64,000 nt of DNA from Pleionea litopenaei (GTDB lineage Bacteria; Pseudomonadota; Gammaproteobacteria; Enterobacterales; Kangiellaceae): assembly GCF_031198435.1 (NCBI RefSeq), contig NZ_CP133548.1, positions 744,001 to 808,000 on the forward strand, given 5' to 3'. The translations under genes were made by a program, and so were the position numbers. Below are positions 1 through 9,020 of this stretch, in pieces (position 1 is the first letter of the stretch; the number at the start of each line of letters is the position of its first letter). The notes under the pieces were generated by a model. That model was not told the origin of the DNA, searched no databases, and saw nothing but the letters and a program-made list of their open reading frames with translations.

Positions 1-52
1 AGCGAACCTCGTAAATGGCGGGTTCCTTGTAAAATTGAATTAGGGTAATTAA

Positions 53-352
53 ATGATTAAAGACTTCTTAAAACGGAAAGAAATTACAAAGCATGCAAAG
101 TTGATTGTATCGCAGCACTTAAACGAGCTAGGTATAAAAAAGATTAAAGAATCTGAAAGTGACAAAGCAGAGAAAAAACTAGATAAAGTGATAAAGAATA
201 TAAAATACGATTTATCTAAATTAAGGCACAAAGAAAAATATGGTGTGTATGGAAAAGCCAAACTGTTAAAAGAAGTTCAGAATTGCCTTAATGAAACAGA
301 ACTGACAGAAGAAACCATCGCTAGAATTATGAAAGAACTATTCTACATTTAA
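53..352 (+). CDS. Hypothetical lysine-rich protein (99 aa)
   Basis: I do not recognise this protein. It is highly charged (Lys and Glu rich), predicted mostly helical, with no signal peptide, membrane segment or cysteine motif. The start is supported by an AGGG-like ribosome site (taggg) just upstream of the ATG. It lies 46 bp before the LuxR/TPR gene on the same strand, so they may share a transcript. The strongly AT-biased codon use fits the accessory first 10 kb. An ORF on the opposite strand covers the same DNA but looks like a shadow. Function unknown. Confidence 0.6.
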   Translation: MIKDFLKRKEITKHAKLIVSQHLNELGIKKIKESESDKAEKKLDKVIKNIKYDLSKLRHKEKYGVYGKAKLLKEVQNCLNETELTEETIARIMKELFYI

Positions 353-398
353 AATTAGAGTTAGAAAGTTGTTGTTCTAGTACAAGGATATCATCGAA

Positions 399-1838
399 AT
401 GGGAACTCTTAATGATTTAACATTACGACAACTAGAAATTTTAAAACTTTTATCGAAAGGCTTGAGTAACAAGGAAATTGCTAACCTCCTTGATATTTCA
501 CTGAATACCGTCAAAGTACATGTCAGCTCACTAATGCGCTCATTAGAGGTTGAAAACCGAACTGAGGCGGCATTTGCTTACAAAGAACTACACGATATAG
601 AACAAGGTCAAAAAGTTTTAACTACAGACGACTATTTAGAAACCATACAGCCTATCACCTTATCTATGCCAGTGGTTGCTGCACTAGCACTAGAAAATAG
701 GTCGCAAGAAGCTTTCTTTGAACATATTGGTGAAAGTATTTCGGAAGATCTGTTGATACGTTTATCTTCTTCTAGATTATTTAATGTCATTAGTTTTCGC
801 TCAAGTCGTCGCTATTCGCATGAGGACTTACTAGACGATGTTATAGAAAAGCTTCATTGCGATTATTTAATAACGGGATCCGTTCGCTGGCAAGATGACG
901 CAATCAAGCTCAATATCGAGTTCATACGGTGCATAGATAAACAACCGATTTGGCGAGAAATATTAAATTTTCATGTCGATGATATCGTTTCAACTTTACA
1001 GAAGATCTCGACGTCTATTGCCAGCAGCATTAATATTCAAATTACTGAAGATCAAGCTTTATCTACCCCTCCTATTACTGGCGATATCTGGCATCACGCT
1101 ATGAAAGGCTTATGGTATTTAAATCAAAGAGAGAAAAAGCATTGTCTGGCAGCGTTACATAGATTTGAAACCTGCCTCGAGCAGCAGCCTACCTGGGCAT
1201 TGCTTTTTTATGCTCGGGCAATGGCTAATTACCAACTGTTTTTTGAACAATGGTGCGAGCCTGATGAAATAAAAGTTGATGACATTGAAGCGGATGCAAA
1301 GCAATCAATTAGGCTAGACCCATTATTCGCAGAGGGCCATCTAGCCTTTGCCCTATCACAAATTGCTAAAGGGCAAATGATGGTAGCTTATCAATCATTG
1401 GTTAGAGCCCTTGAGCTAAATCCGAGTCTACCTCGGGCTCATAGTTTACTTGGGCAATTAAGCGGTATGGCTGAAGATTACACTTCCGCTATTAAACACC
1501 TCAACTTAGCACTAAGAATGAATCCTAGAGACCCCGAAAGGTGGAGCTATTATGCTGCATTGGCTATGACCTTTTATGCCAAAGGTGAGTATTCTAAAGC
1601 CATTAGTTACGCTGGAGAGTCTCTTTCATTTGGCAGTCACTCAGCGATTCCGCATATTGCGCTTATAGCATCTTACTCGTCTCTTCACGAAAAAGAAAAA
1701 GCTATTGAGGCTACTCAAAAATTTAAAGCAGCCTGCCCAACATTTAACACGGAAGGTCTCAAGTTAATGTTAAAAGGCGCTAAACCTGAAGCGGTCGCTA
1801 AACTTACTCATTTACTTGAAACCTTGGGAGTCGATTAA
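399..1838 (+). CDS. LuxR-type HTH regulator with TolB-like and TPR domains
   Basis: Predicted transcriptional regulator of 479 residues. Residues about 5-62 form a LuxR/GerE helix-turn-helix (LTLRQLEILKLLSKGLSNKE then IANLLDISLNTVKVHVSSLM). Residues about 100-215 resemble the TolB-like/adenylate-cyclase-associated region found in HTH-TPR regulators (a 'CDYLITGSVRW' strand). Residues about 225-470 are tetratricopeptide repeats (for example LDPLFAEGHLAFALSQIAKG and NPSLPRAHSLLGQLSG). The DNA-binding domain is N-terminal, the reverse of NarL/LuxR proteins, and there is no receiver domain, so the TPR region is the likely sensor. Its stop overlaps the stop of the convergent papain-like gene by 4 bp. 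The target genes are not identifiable from sequence. Confidence 0.8.
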   Translation: MGTLNDLTLRQLEILKLLSKGLSNKEIANLLDISLNTVKVHVSSLMRSLEVENRTEAAFAYKELHDIEQGQKVLTTDDYLETIQPITLSMPVVAALALENRSQEAFFEHIGESISEDLLIRLSSSRLFNVISFRSSRRYSHEDLLDDVIEKLHCDYLITGSVRWQDDAIKLNIEFIRCIDKQPIWREILNFHVDDIVSTLQKISTSIASSINIQITEDQALSTPPITGDIWHHAMKGLWYLNQREKKHCLAALHRFETCLEQQPTWALLFYARAMANYQLFFEQWCEPDEIKVDDIEADAKQSIRLDPLFAEGHLAFALSQIAKGQMMVAYQSLVRALELNPSLPRAHSLLGQLSGMAEDYTSAIKHLNLALRMNPRDPERWSYYAALAMTFYAKGEYSKAISYAGESLSFGSHSAIPHIALIASYSSLHEKEKAIEATQKFKAACPTFNTEGLKLMLKGAKPEAVAKLTHLLETLGVD

Positions 1839-2725
1839 TCAACATAGTTACCGACAAAGTGCAGCGTTTGGCAACGTTGTAGATCGCATGGTGATACACA
1901 ATTTGCAGGTAAAAGACGGCTACCTGCTATTACGGTTTGCTTCACAGAAGGCATTCCCTTCATTGTCATTTGCTCAACTAGTAACTGGTTAGCCTGATAA
2001 AACAAAGGGTTTTCTTCCGCCATAAAATCCTCTAAGTTATCTAGAAACTGTTCGCAATCTAGCGGCAAGTTCTGAGGAAGCTCATTCCCGCTTCGGTGGC
2101 GACCTATCACTTCAATTTCTAGACCGTAGGGCTTTCCATTTCCATCGCTAGCATCCCAAAAACTTTGAGCAACGACCTCAGAACATATCACCGATCTCGA
2201 TTCGCTGTGCTTTATGTGTTTTTCATACCACTCTCTAAGTTTAGTAAGCGCTACACCACCAAAAAGTTCAATAATATCTTTCAACAGACTGATTGATGTA
2301 ACCTTTCTCATAATCACCAACATCGCGACCAGAACCAATTCATCATAAGCATATGGCATTCCAAGCATCGTATGAGAAGCATTCGTGACCGGTAATGACG
2401 GTAAACTGACATCCAACGGATTACCTTCACTGTCTAAAAATCGATAAACATGGAGGTAACTTTGATGCTCTATTTGTCTTACTGGTTCACTAGCCACTAC
2501 ACCTTTTGTCGTTGCTTGAACAAAATGCTTACCGTCAAACACTGCAGCATGAGAATAATCACCGCCATCCAAAGCAACTATAATATCGGAAATACATAAT
2601 CCTTTTCCTGTACAAATCCCCCTCGATAAGATGACATCCCCCGGTAAAAGGTCTTTTAATGCCATATCGGGTAGTGCATTGTGTTTCAGCTGGTGCCCTA
2701 ACTTGGTTTGATTGAAATTAGTCAT
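1835..2725 (-). CDS. YiiX-like permuted papain-fold hydrolase (NlpC/P60 superfamily)
   Basis: Predicted cysteine hydrolase or amidase of 296 residues. It shows the circularly permuted NlpC/P60 (YiiX/YebB-like) order: a 'LLPGDVILSRG' strand, catalytic His in SHAAVF (residue about 59), and catalytic Cys in VICSEVVAQSFW (residue about 181). No signal peptide is visible. The start at 2725 is chosen because AGGAG lies about 7 nt upstream; an upstream in-frame extension to 2803 has no such site. The family acts on amide or thioester bonds in lipids, peptidoglycan or proteins; the substrate here is unknown. It is divergent from the 3047 gene and convergent with the LuxR-TPR gene. Confidence 0.72.
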   Translation of the reverse strand: MTNFNQTKLGHQLKHNALPDMALKDLLPGDVILSRGICTGKGLCISDIIVALDGGDYSHAAVFDGKHFVQATTKGVVASEPVRQIEHQSYLHVYRFLDSEGNPLDVSLPSLPVTNASHTMLGMPYAYDELVLVAMLVIMRKVTSISLLKDIIELFGGVALTKLREWYEKHIKHSESRSVICSEVVAQSFWDASDGNGKPYGLEIEVIGRHRSGNELPQNLPLDCEQFLDNLEDFMAEENPLFYQANQLLVEQMTMKGMPSVKQTVIAGSRLLPANCVSPCDLQRCQTLHFVGNYVD

Positions 2726-2958
2726 AATGAATCTCCTGACAAATAATATCGCGTATTCAAATATCCTTACTACTGGAATGGAAAGCTCATAAATATCGAG
2801 CACTTAGTATCCCTATATGACCTAAGGCCAATAACGCACTAAAAGGATTTGTAAACACTAGCAATGAAATCGCAGTTTAGCATCACCCAAAAGTATTAGA
2901 TTGCGAATAATTCATTTAGGTAAGTGTTAAAAATTTTGGGTTTTCATACTATGAGCTT

Positions 2959-2981
2959 ACTTTGTTGCTAAGAAACAAAGT
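2959..2981. promoter_or_regulatory. Inverted repeat in the divergent 2726-3046 intergenic region
   Basis: The 321-bp space between two divergent genes contains a perfect 8-bp inverted repeat, ACTTTGTT and AACAAAGT, separated by 7 bp. It sits about 65 bp upstream of the 3047 start and could be an operator or a small hairpin. I see nothing else distinctive there apart from AT-rich DNA and the ribosome site AAGGAG before the 3047 gene. Confidence 0.35.
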
Positions 2982-3046
2982 CATTAGGTTCCATCAATAC
3001 AAATCCACTTTTTGATATTTGTAGTACAAACTTAAGGAGTAAGATC

Positions 3047-4018
3047 ATGACAAATCTCGTCAAATTTGAATCTTCAAACATACTTTACAATCAGAGTTTT
3101 TTTGACCTAAAGACTGTTCAAAGTTTTCTAAAGATGACTCCAGAGGACAATAGCATCTCGAAAGCAAAGACCAGTTTAAAAGAATTTTCGACTTTAGCTA
3201 ATGACCAACCTGCTCCAGCACAAGATGCCAGTGTTTCAGGTATTACCGACACTATGTCTCTCGAAGATATTATTGAAAAGACAATCACTGAGTCATCAAA
3301 AGATCCAGAGCTTGCTAAAGAGATTTCCATAAGTAAAGAAAAGCTCAAAAAAGAACTTTCAAACAACTTAACCGCTGCTCTTACATCAGAAATTGACCCA
3401 AAACTTCTTAAACATAATTTAAATTCATTCAGTTTGACTGAAAAAGAATGCGAATCTGGCATCGATTATTTTATAAACAACGAACATATTTTACACATTC
3501 CAACCAAAGATGCAGGAAGTCCACTAGCGGTCAGCTTTGAAATGATTATTGCATGGACAATGCTTATTTGGCATTCAATATCATTTATCGCAACCGTTGT
3601 TAGCATCTGGATGCCAAAAGCCGATGGAAAAAGAGTATCTGAAGTTGGTAAAGTTGTGCAGAAAGAAGCTAGCTATTGGCGCAGGTTTATTGATCAAATG
3701 AAGAGAATCAAAGACGCCGTTGATGCCAATGAGAAAGTCCAATGCTTTATAGAAGCCTTCAAGAAAATCAATGTATTCCTGCAATTTAAGAATGTCGTTA
3801 AGTCAATCTTATCAAATCTTAAATGGTATGAAATTACCTTGGCGGTTATGCAGTTTATTTGCGCGGTCGCTACTTTGTTCGTTACTGCGGGAGCTTCGCT
3901 CGTTGCAAAACTCATTAAACTTGCCAGCAACTTAATCAGTATCGTTCAAGACGTTATTGCAATACTAAAACTCGAAGGAAAACTGTCTCTAAAAGATAGT
4001 GTCTCAAATGTTGCCTAA
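3047..4018 (+). CDS. Hypothetical protein with two C-terminal hydrophobic segments
   Basis: I do not recognise this 323-residue protein. Residues 1-160 are polar and mostly helical. Hydrophobic helices follow at about 163-188 (IIAWTMLIWHSISFIATVV) and 262-295 (LAVMQFICAVATLFVTAGAS), separated by a charged, basic stretch. There is no N-terminal signal peptide. A strong AAGGAG site precedes the ATG. Two late hydrophobic hairpins after a soluble leader occur in some pore-forming or translocated effectors, but there is no motif to confirm that. The divergent neighbour encodes a papain-fold hydrolase that also begins with MTN, which is probably coincidence. Confidence 0.6.
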   Translation: MTNLVKFESSNILYNQSFFDLKTVQSFLKMTPEDNSISKAKTSLKEFSTLANDQPAPAQDASVSGITDTMSLEDIIEKTITESSKDPELAKEISISKEKLKKELSNNLTAALTSEIDPKLLKHNLNSFSLTEKECESGIDYFINNEHILHIPTKDAGSPLAVSFEMIIAWTMLIWHSISFIATVVSIWMPKADGKRVSEVGKVVQKEASYWRRFIDQMKRIKDAVDANEKVQCFIEAFKKINVFLQFKNVVKSILSNLKWYEITLAVMQFICAVATLFVTAGASLVAKLIKLASNLISIVQDVIAILKLEGKLSLKDSVSNVA

Positions 4019-4347
4019 GGGTATTATTCATTTACCTAAGAAAGAACAGATACATTGCTAATCTAATTGTGATGCCTTGTTTTTATATTATCGAATTCAA
4101 TGCATCACTCTCTCCTTCTATAGACCTCGAAAATCTCAAATACTTTTCATATGAGATATATGTAAATATTTCGTAATAAGTAGATAAATATTGAGACTCC
4201 TGTATCGCGAAATAATTAGCCAGCTATTTTTGCATTGTCCAAAACTATACTGTTCATAATTTTAGAATTGGACACATTAATGTAAGAAATACCCAGTAAG
4301 GTTAATTGTCGCATCATTATCAAACCAAAATTAATAAAGGACTTTTT
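4019..4347. other. Intergenic region with no recognisable content
   Basis: This 329-bp AT-rich spacer lies between two genes on the same strand. It contains several TATAAT-like hexamers but no promoter I would commit to, no convincing hairpin and no ORF with a ribosome site. It presumably holds the promoter of the exported protein that follows. Confidence 0.4.
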
Positions 4348-5157
4348 ATGAAAAAAATACTTAGCATTGGAGCTTTATTAGCTGCTTCTACTTTGAGCTT
4401 ACATAGCGCAGCAGAAACCTTTATCTACCAAGTTGAAAACTTAGGCGTGAATACTCAGTCAGCGTATCCAAATCTTGATCTCAACCAATTAAAATCTATT
4501 CGAGTAATTGTTGAGAAAGATTCTTGGAACGATGAAGGTCAGATCAAACGTATGGACCTTGACTTTGAAAATGCTACTGATTTAACCATCACTAATTTTT
4601 CAAGTGAATTTACGACCTATCGTGCGATTGTAAATGGCGCCTGGGTTTATAAACAAGTCGCCGCTGAGCTGAATGTTTATGGTCCCATCAATGACTCTAC
4701 TTCGTTCGACTTAAAGCTTCACGTCGTTGAGCAAACCAGCAATTTAAACAACCCAGCTGAATCTTATGGCCTACAAATCCTGCAAGCACTGGGTAATTTT
4801 AAAGATATGACGCCTAATAAACTCGCAGATGCGTCCAATGTGACCGTTGATGGGAAAAGATTAAACCTTAAACTGTTCCAGAAAGCTGAGACAGGTATGA
4901 ATGGCGAAGGGTTTCGTATTGATGCTTCTTGGCTAGGTCATGGCGACAGAACTTTGTTTTTAAACGCGCCTTTTGCACCGCCAGAATACGGACGCTTTAA
5001 AGCAATAGCCATTGATTTAAACTCAGTGACCCTTCCCGATGGAAATGTCGATCATCAAATTCAAGTTCGATATGAAGATGAGTTTGGAGCGCAAATGACG
5101 AGTGGATATGAGCCGCTACAATATTTATTAGACGTAGCCTATCCTCCACAGCCGTAA
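4348..5157 (+). CDS. Hypothetical exported protein (269 aa)
   Basis: Predicted secreted or periplasmic protein. A Sec signal peptide is clear: MKK, a hydrophobic core (LSIGALLAASTLSL), then an AxA-type site (HSAAE), cleaving near residue 22. The mature part alternates hydrophobic and polar residues and looks beta-rich; it has no cysteines. The start at 4348 is chosen because AAAGGA precedes it and the signal peptide begins there; an in-frame extension to 4306 would bury the signal. A good hairpin terminator follows directly. I recognise no family. Confidence 0.62.
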   Translation: MKKILSIGALLAASTLSLHSAAETFIYQVENLGVNTQSAYPNLDLNQLKSIRVIVEKDSWNDEGQIKRMDLDFENATDLTITNFSSEFTTYRAIVNGAWVYKQVAAELNVYGPINDSTSFDLKLHVVEQTSNLNNPAESYGLQILQALGNFKDMTPNKLADASNVTVDGKRLNLKLFQKAETGMNGEGFRIDASWLGHGDRTLFLNAPFAPPEYGRFKAIAIDLNSVTLPDGNVDHQIQVRYEDEFGAQMTSGYEPLQYLLDVAYPPQP

Positions 5158-5162
5158 CAGAA

Positions 5163-5191
5163 AAGGCTCGCTTAAATTCTGAGCGAGCCTT
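5163..5191 (+). terminator. Rho-independent terminator after the exported protein gene
   Basis: A perfect 10-bp stem, AAGGCTCGCT and AGCGAGCCTT, with a 9-nt loop starts 5 bp after the stop codon at 5157. The T-run is modest. It may serve both the upstream gene and the convergent gene ending at 5244. Confidence 0.7.
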
Positions 5192-5243
5192 CTGCTTAAT
5201 TAATACGACACCATTTTTTACTTGGTTGACACTAGCGGGTTAC

Positions 5244-6182
5244 TCAGTTGACACTACCGGGCTTTGGCTGACACCCTGTCGAACCAACCGAACAATTTGC
5301 TGGTGGAGGCGCACACCCGTCAGGGTCTTCTTTACAGCTTGATGCAAGATAGAGTTGGCTACGCACAAATATACCCCCGTAACCCGTATTAAATGCCGTC
5401 ATAGAACGGCAAACTTCTTCAAATCCCGACGCCAAACAAAACGCATTACTTGGAAGATAATTCAGTTTTTGCAGCTGATTGCCATTCTCGTCGTAATAGT
5501 TTCCATTTTTTTGCACAAAGAAAACGTTCCATCGACGTTGCTGACTCCGCATTGGTTCGCGGATCAAGTTAACAAAGTAGTTATCTTCAGACTTAACTTC
5601 AACCGCGACCGGATTCTCTACAAAATGAAAGCCATTTAAAGAGATACTATCTAGCTCTGCATTAACTTGGTTTTCAACCACTTGATCAAAACGAGCCGTA
5701 CCGATCCAGTTGGGAGCTAAATAATTTAAATATAATCGGTTCCAATAGCCTGCAATAGACTCTCCACTACCTGCATATTCTGAAAAGTCGAAGCTCGAAT
5801 TAAACCAATTAATATTATTAATGAAGCTATTGAAATAGTTCTGGGCGATTACCGAATTTGGCTGCATGGTAACGACCAGCTCAACGGTCGAACCAGCCGT
5901 TCTTGTTCCAAATCGAGAGTTTGCTCTTCGCTGCCACGCGACATTGACTGTTTTAAAGGCTTTAGCTGTTATATCCGCGACAATGTAACGCGCCGACTGA
6001 TTACTGGTGATAGCATTCTCATCGAATGGAAAGTTTTGTTCAAAATGTATTCTAGCGGTATTTTGAAAATCATAGTTTGATTTACAATTGTTACAGTTCA
6101 AAAAGTACTCGCCGGAAGAATAAACCTCCGAACTTGCTTTGAAACTGAAAAGCATTGCCACTAGCAATAAATAAATTCTCAT
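5244..6182 (-). CDS. Hypothetical exported protein with Cys-rich tail
   Basis: Predicted exported protein of 312 residues. The N-terminus MRIYLLLVAMLFSFKASSE is a signal peptide. The first mature residues hold a CNNC pair, and the last 40 carry about five cysteines with prolines (CKEDPDGCAPPPANC and CQPKP), suggesting disulfides in the periplasm or outside the cell. The start at 6182 is chosen because GAGGG lies just upstream and the signal begins there; 20 more in-frame codons upstream are not needed. It is convergent with the 4348 gene. I recognise no family. Confidence 0.62.
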   Translation of the reverse strand: MRIYLLLVAMLFSFKASSEVYSSGEYFLNCNNCKSNYDFQNTARIHFEQNFPFDENAITSNQSARYIVADITAKAFKTVNVAWQRRANSRFGTRTAGSTVELVVTMQPNSVIAQNYFNSFINNINWFNSSFDFSEYAGSGESIAGYWNRLYLNYLAPNWIGTARFDQVVENQVNAELDSISLNGFHFVENPVAVEVKSEDNYFVNLIREPMRSQQRRWNVFFVQKNGNYYDENGNQLQKLNYLPSNAFCLASGFEEVCRSMTAFNTGYGGIFVRSQLYLASSCKEDPDGCAPPPANCSVGSTGCQPKPGSVN

Positions 6183-6438
6183 AATGTCCCTCAATATAAA
6201 TGTCCAATTAAAACCAGCGCAATATATCATCTCAAAAGACAATTGTGAGTGAGTTATTACGAAAATGTGAAATAATTACGATCTTATCGCTAGATAGCCA
6301 TTTAGCGCAAAACATCACCAGTTTAAGGAAAATCAAGATTTAAAGTTTAATATGATGTTTTCGTCGATCTTCCATCATTAAACGCGGTAGGTTTCAGCAC
6401 ATACAGTGAGTAGAACTCACTTTTAGACATAAAAAAAG

Positions 6439-8355
6439 CTAAATGGTAAATGCGCTACAGTAGTATCCCGATGGCTTTGTCGAGTCGTCTATTTTCAGTC
6501 GCTCGTCGTGCTTGATGATTTCATTGTATAATTCATAGTTAGTCTGACGGATTTCAGCCATTCGTTTTAAATGGTAATCCTTAATTTCTGGCTGAAATTT
6601 CAAAACGGATAAAATAAGTAAAAGCTTATCAAAATTCTTTTCATCGCAATTCGAACGTAGAGCGATAGCTAAAGCGTCTGCACGGTCAGTGGAAAATCGA
6701 TAAGTGAATTGGTTCTCATAAAGCCATATTACATTGGATATCTTGCATTGCGAAGTAAATATCTCAACTAAACTTCTGTCATTTTTTGTTGGCAAATTTA
6801 AATCATAGCCAAGTTGATCTAAAAGCGCGATATGACTTATGTCAATGAAACTACCATAGCCAGACACCAACAGGTCAAAGAACTCTTCTTGAGAAGGCAT
6901 CAGATCATGATTAACCAACAGGCTAACCTGTGACCCACGAGTTAATAGAAAAGTCGCCAACAATTGCGCCTTTTGAGAATCTGATAAGTCTTCTTTTAAA
7001 GCTTCTTCAACGATGCTTTGCGGAGACTCACCCTTGCCGATTCGCGTTGTCCAACCTACTAATTGACTAAATTGTTTTTCGGTCATTCTGTCTGGAAGAA
7101 GATAAATAAAATGAGGATCATGGTCAAAACAATCAACCATCCCCGGTTCGATTTCTGCTAGACGATTTCTCAACGCTAGGCTTTCTTTCAACGAGTTTCT
7201 GCTTTCGCCAGCTTGATTGGATTTATCTCGCAGTACGTCATTAAGCTCGTATTTCTTAACACCAATTTCAGCTCTATCAACTAAATCAATGCAACTTTCA
7301 TAGTAGTTTAACGACTTCACTCCATTGTTGATAAAAAAGGACTCTTTATGCGAATATAAGCGCTTGAACAGCTCATTATATGGATTCGACTTTAACATTT
7401 CTTCTTTATCTTGAATCTCTCGAAAATGTATCCCCTTTTGCTGAAATAAAGATAAATCAGATAAAGACAGTCGCGTTTGCTCTTGTTCAGGTCCAATTTC
7501 CACCGTTCCGTCAACACCTATCGTATACCTAACTTCCATTCCCTGCGCAGTTAGCATTTCAAAAATAGGTTGGTATTTAGAATCTAAATCTGCTTTATAA
7601 AAAGAGACTAATTTCTCTAATGAATTATTTTGCCAGGGCAGATCTAAAGCTTTCCCTCCGTGATCGAAATACAAACGAAGTAGATCGGAAAAACCCATCG
7701 TTGCCAGATAGCCACCTAAATTTTCATGTCTATTTTTTAGTACACTTGAGATATCTTTGATTTTAGGAAATACTAATTCAAACGTAATTTTATTAGCTCT
7801 TCGCCCCCGCAACATCTCTAAAATATCACTGGGAGTATAGGAAGAAGCCTTTAGAATATCGTTAGGAGTAATCTTGTTCCACAATATAATGTCATCTACT
7901 AAGATACTAGTATTATAGTTATTGGATATTGACTCAATAAAATCAGACTGATCAATATCGACAGTCGGTTTATAAAAATGTTCTAACGCTAAGGGTAGTT
8001 TAAAGACATCAACGTTTTTTTCTTGTAATTTAAGAGTCATAACAATGTCTTTTAAACGATAAGTTTCAGACAAAACCTCAGTAGTCTCTTCTAAACTAGC
8101 CAACCACAACTTGGTAACACGCTCAAACTCTTGTTTATCAGTACGACATTGATGGATAATTTCATACTTAGTTAACTTGACAGGGTTATCGTCGCCGCTA
8201 GAGGTGAGTATCTCTGGCACATACAAAGTGTTTACCATTTCGTTAGCTAACTCTTTTGAATTGTGATTTTTATCAGACTCAAGAAAACCAACAATAAGGT
8301 AATAACTACCGCACATCAAAATTAAGAAAAGCAGCGATTTAACGAGTTTTGACAT
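6439..8355 (-). CDS. Hypothetical membrane-anchored protein (638 aa)
   Basis: I do not recognise this protein. Residues about 5-25 (LVKSLLFLILMCGSYYLIVG) form one membrane anchor, leaving about 610 residues probably in the periplasm. The rest is leucine-rich and helical, with stretches such as MGFSDLLRLYFDHGG that resemble degenerate ankyrin-like repeats; I would not call the domain. A GGA-type ribosome site precedes the ATG. It is the last gene of a minus-strand run of unknown genes (9992 to 6439). Confidence 0.6.
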   Translation of the reverse strand: MSKLVKSLLFLILMCGSYYLIVGFLESDKNHNSKELANEMVNTLYVPEILTSSGDDNPVKLTKYEIIHQCRTDKQEFERVTKLWLASLEETTEVLSETYRLKDIVMTLKLQEKNVDVFKLPLALEHFYKPTVDIDQSDFIESISNNYNTSILVDDIILWNKITPNDILKASSYTPSDILEMLRGRRANKITFELVFPKIKDISSVLKNRHENLGGYLATMGFSDLLRLYFDHGGKALDLPWQNNSLEKLVSFYKADLDSKYQPIFEMLTAQGMEVRYTIGVDGTVEIGPEQEQTRLSLSDLSLFQQKGIHFREIQDKEEMLKSNPYNELFKRLYSHKESFFINNGVKSLNYYESCIDLVDRAEIGVKKYELNDVLRDKSNQAGESRNSLKESLALRNRLAEIEPGMVDCFDHDPHFIYLLPDRMTEKQFSQLVGWTTRIGKGESPQSIVEEALKEDLSDSQKAQLLATFLLTRGSQVSLLVNHDLMPSQEEFFDLLVSGYGSFIDISHIALLDQLGYDLNLPTKNDRSLVEIFTSQCKISNVIWLYENQFTYRFSTDRADALAIALRSNCDEKNFDKLLLILSVLKFQPEIKDYHLKRMAEIRQTNYELYNEIIKHDERLKIDDSTKPSGYYCSAFTI

Positions 8356-8434
8356 TAATTTTCCAGTTAAAACCTGTTTTATTCCAGGGAAAGGCTTCTT
8401 TCATCGGGTAAAAATTTATATTGTTATCCTTCAA

Positions 8435-8611
8435 TCAAAATCTTCTACAAGCTATTCCATTAGCGCTTAAAAGCCCAATAACATCATCGAGCCCCATCAA
8501 GGCTCCATTACGAGATAATTTATAATAAAATTTCAATAAGTACAAGGCTAATTCTCTGTCTTCTACCCTATTAAAAATCGGCTCAGCCCGGCTTTCAAAA
8601 TAATGAGTCAA
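8435..8611 (-). CDS. Possible small ORF (58 aa, TTG start) or decayed gene end
   Basis: An open frame here begins in the overlap with the end of the 8638-8964 gene (another frame) and ends in a TGA at 8435. Its translation looks coding rather than random (for example ELALYLLKFYYKLSRNGALM, then GLDDVIGLLSANG). The only usable start I see is TTG at 8611, without a clear ribosome site. It could be a small real gene, a frameshifted extension of the coiled-coil gene, or a remnant. Otherwise the 8356-8637 spacer shows nothing. Confidence 0.33.
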   Translation of the reverse strand: MTHYFESRAEPIFNRVEDRELALYLLKFYYKLSRNGALMGLDDVIGLLSANGIACRRF

Positions 8612-8637
8612 TGGCCAATTAAAATTAGTTTTACAGA

Positions 8638-8964
8638 CTACACTGACATAGATAGCAGCGCCAATTTGCCTATTGCATCCGTGGCTTTATCTATCGCTTG
8701 CGCGGTTTTTTGAATTTTAAGTGCAATATCATTGATTTCTTCTTTTGCACTTTCTGCTAATTCACTCAATTCTTTAAGCGATGTCATAGCAGAACGAAGA
8801 TCTTCATTTCCGTCTAACAAGGTTTCATTAGCTAAAATTTGAGCTTGGCGATCAAGCTCATTTTTCTTCTCAAGCAACTGCTCACATTGAGCGTCGTCGT
8901 CGCAAACTTGCCATAATTCATTCAGTTTGATTATTGCTCTATGTAATTCTTCTAATTGGCTCAT
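8638..8964 (-). CDS. Hypothetical coiled-coil protein (108 aa)
   Basis: Small cytosolic protein that looks almost entirely helical. Heptad-like hydrophobic spacing suggests a coiled coil (LRSAMTSLKELSELAESAKE and AQAIDKATDAIGKLALL). There is no signal peptide. An AAGGA site lies about 7 nt before the ATG. It is 56 bp downstream of the lipoprotein gene on the same strand, so the two are probably co-transcribed. Family not recognised. Confidence 0.55.
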   Translation of the reverse strand: MSQLEELHRAIIKLNELWQVCDDDAQCEQLLEKKNELDRQAQILANETLLDGNEDLRSAMTSLKELSELAESAKEEINDIALKIQKTAQAIDKATDAIGKLALLSMSV

Positions 8965-9020
8965 CTAATATTCCTTTTTAGTAGTCCGATAATCTTAATA
9001 AAGTTTCAATCGTTTGGATG

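Noticed and set aside
49..261. Minus-strand ORF opposite the 53-352 gene
   Set aside because: Its composition is Phe/Ser-rich, typical of the complement of a Lys/Glu-rich frame, and it lacks a ribosome site.
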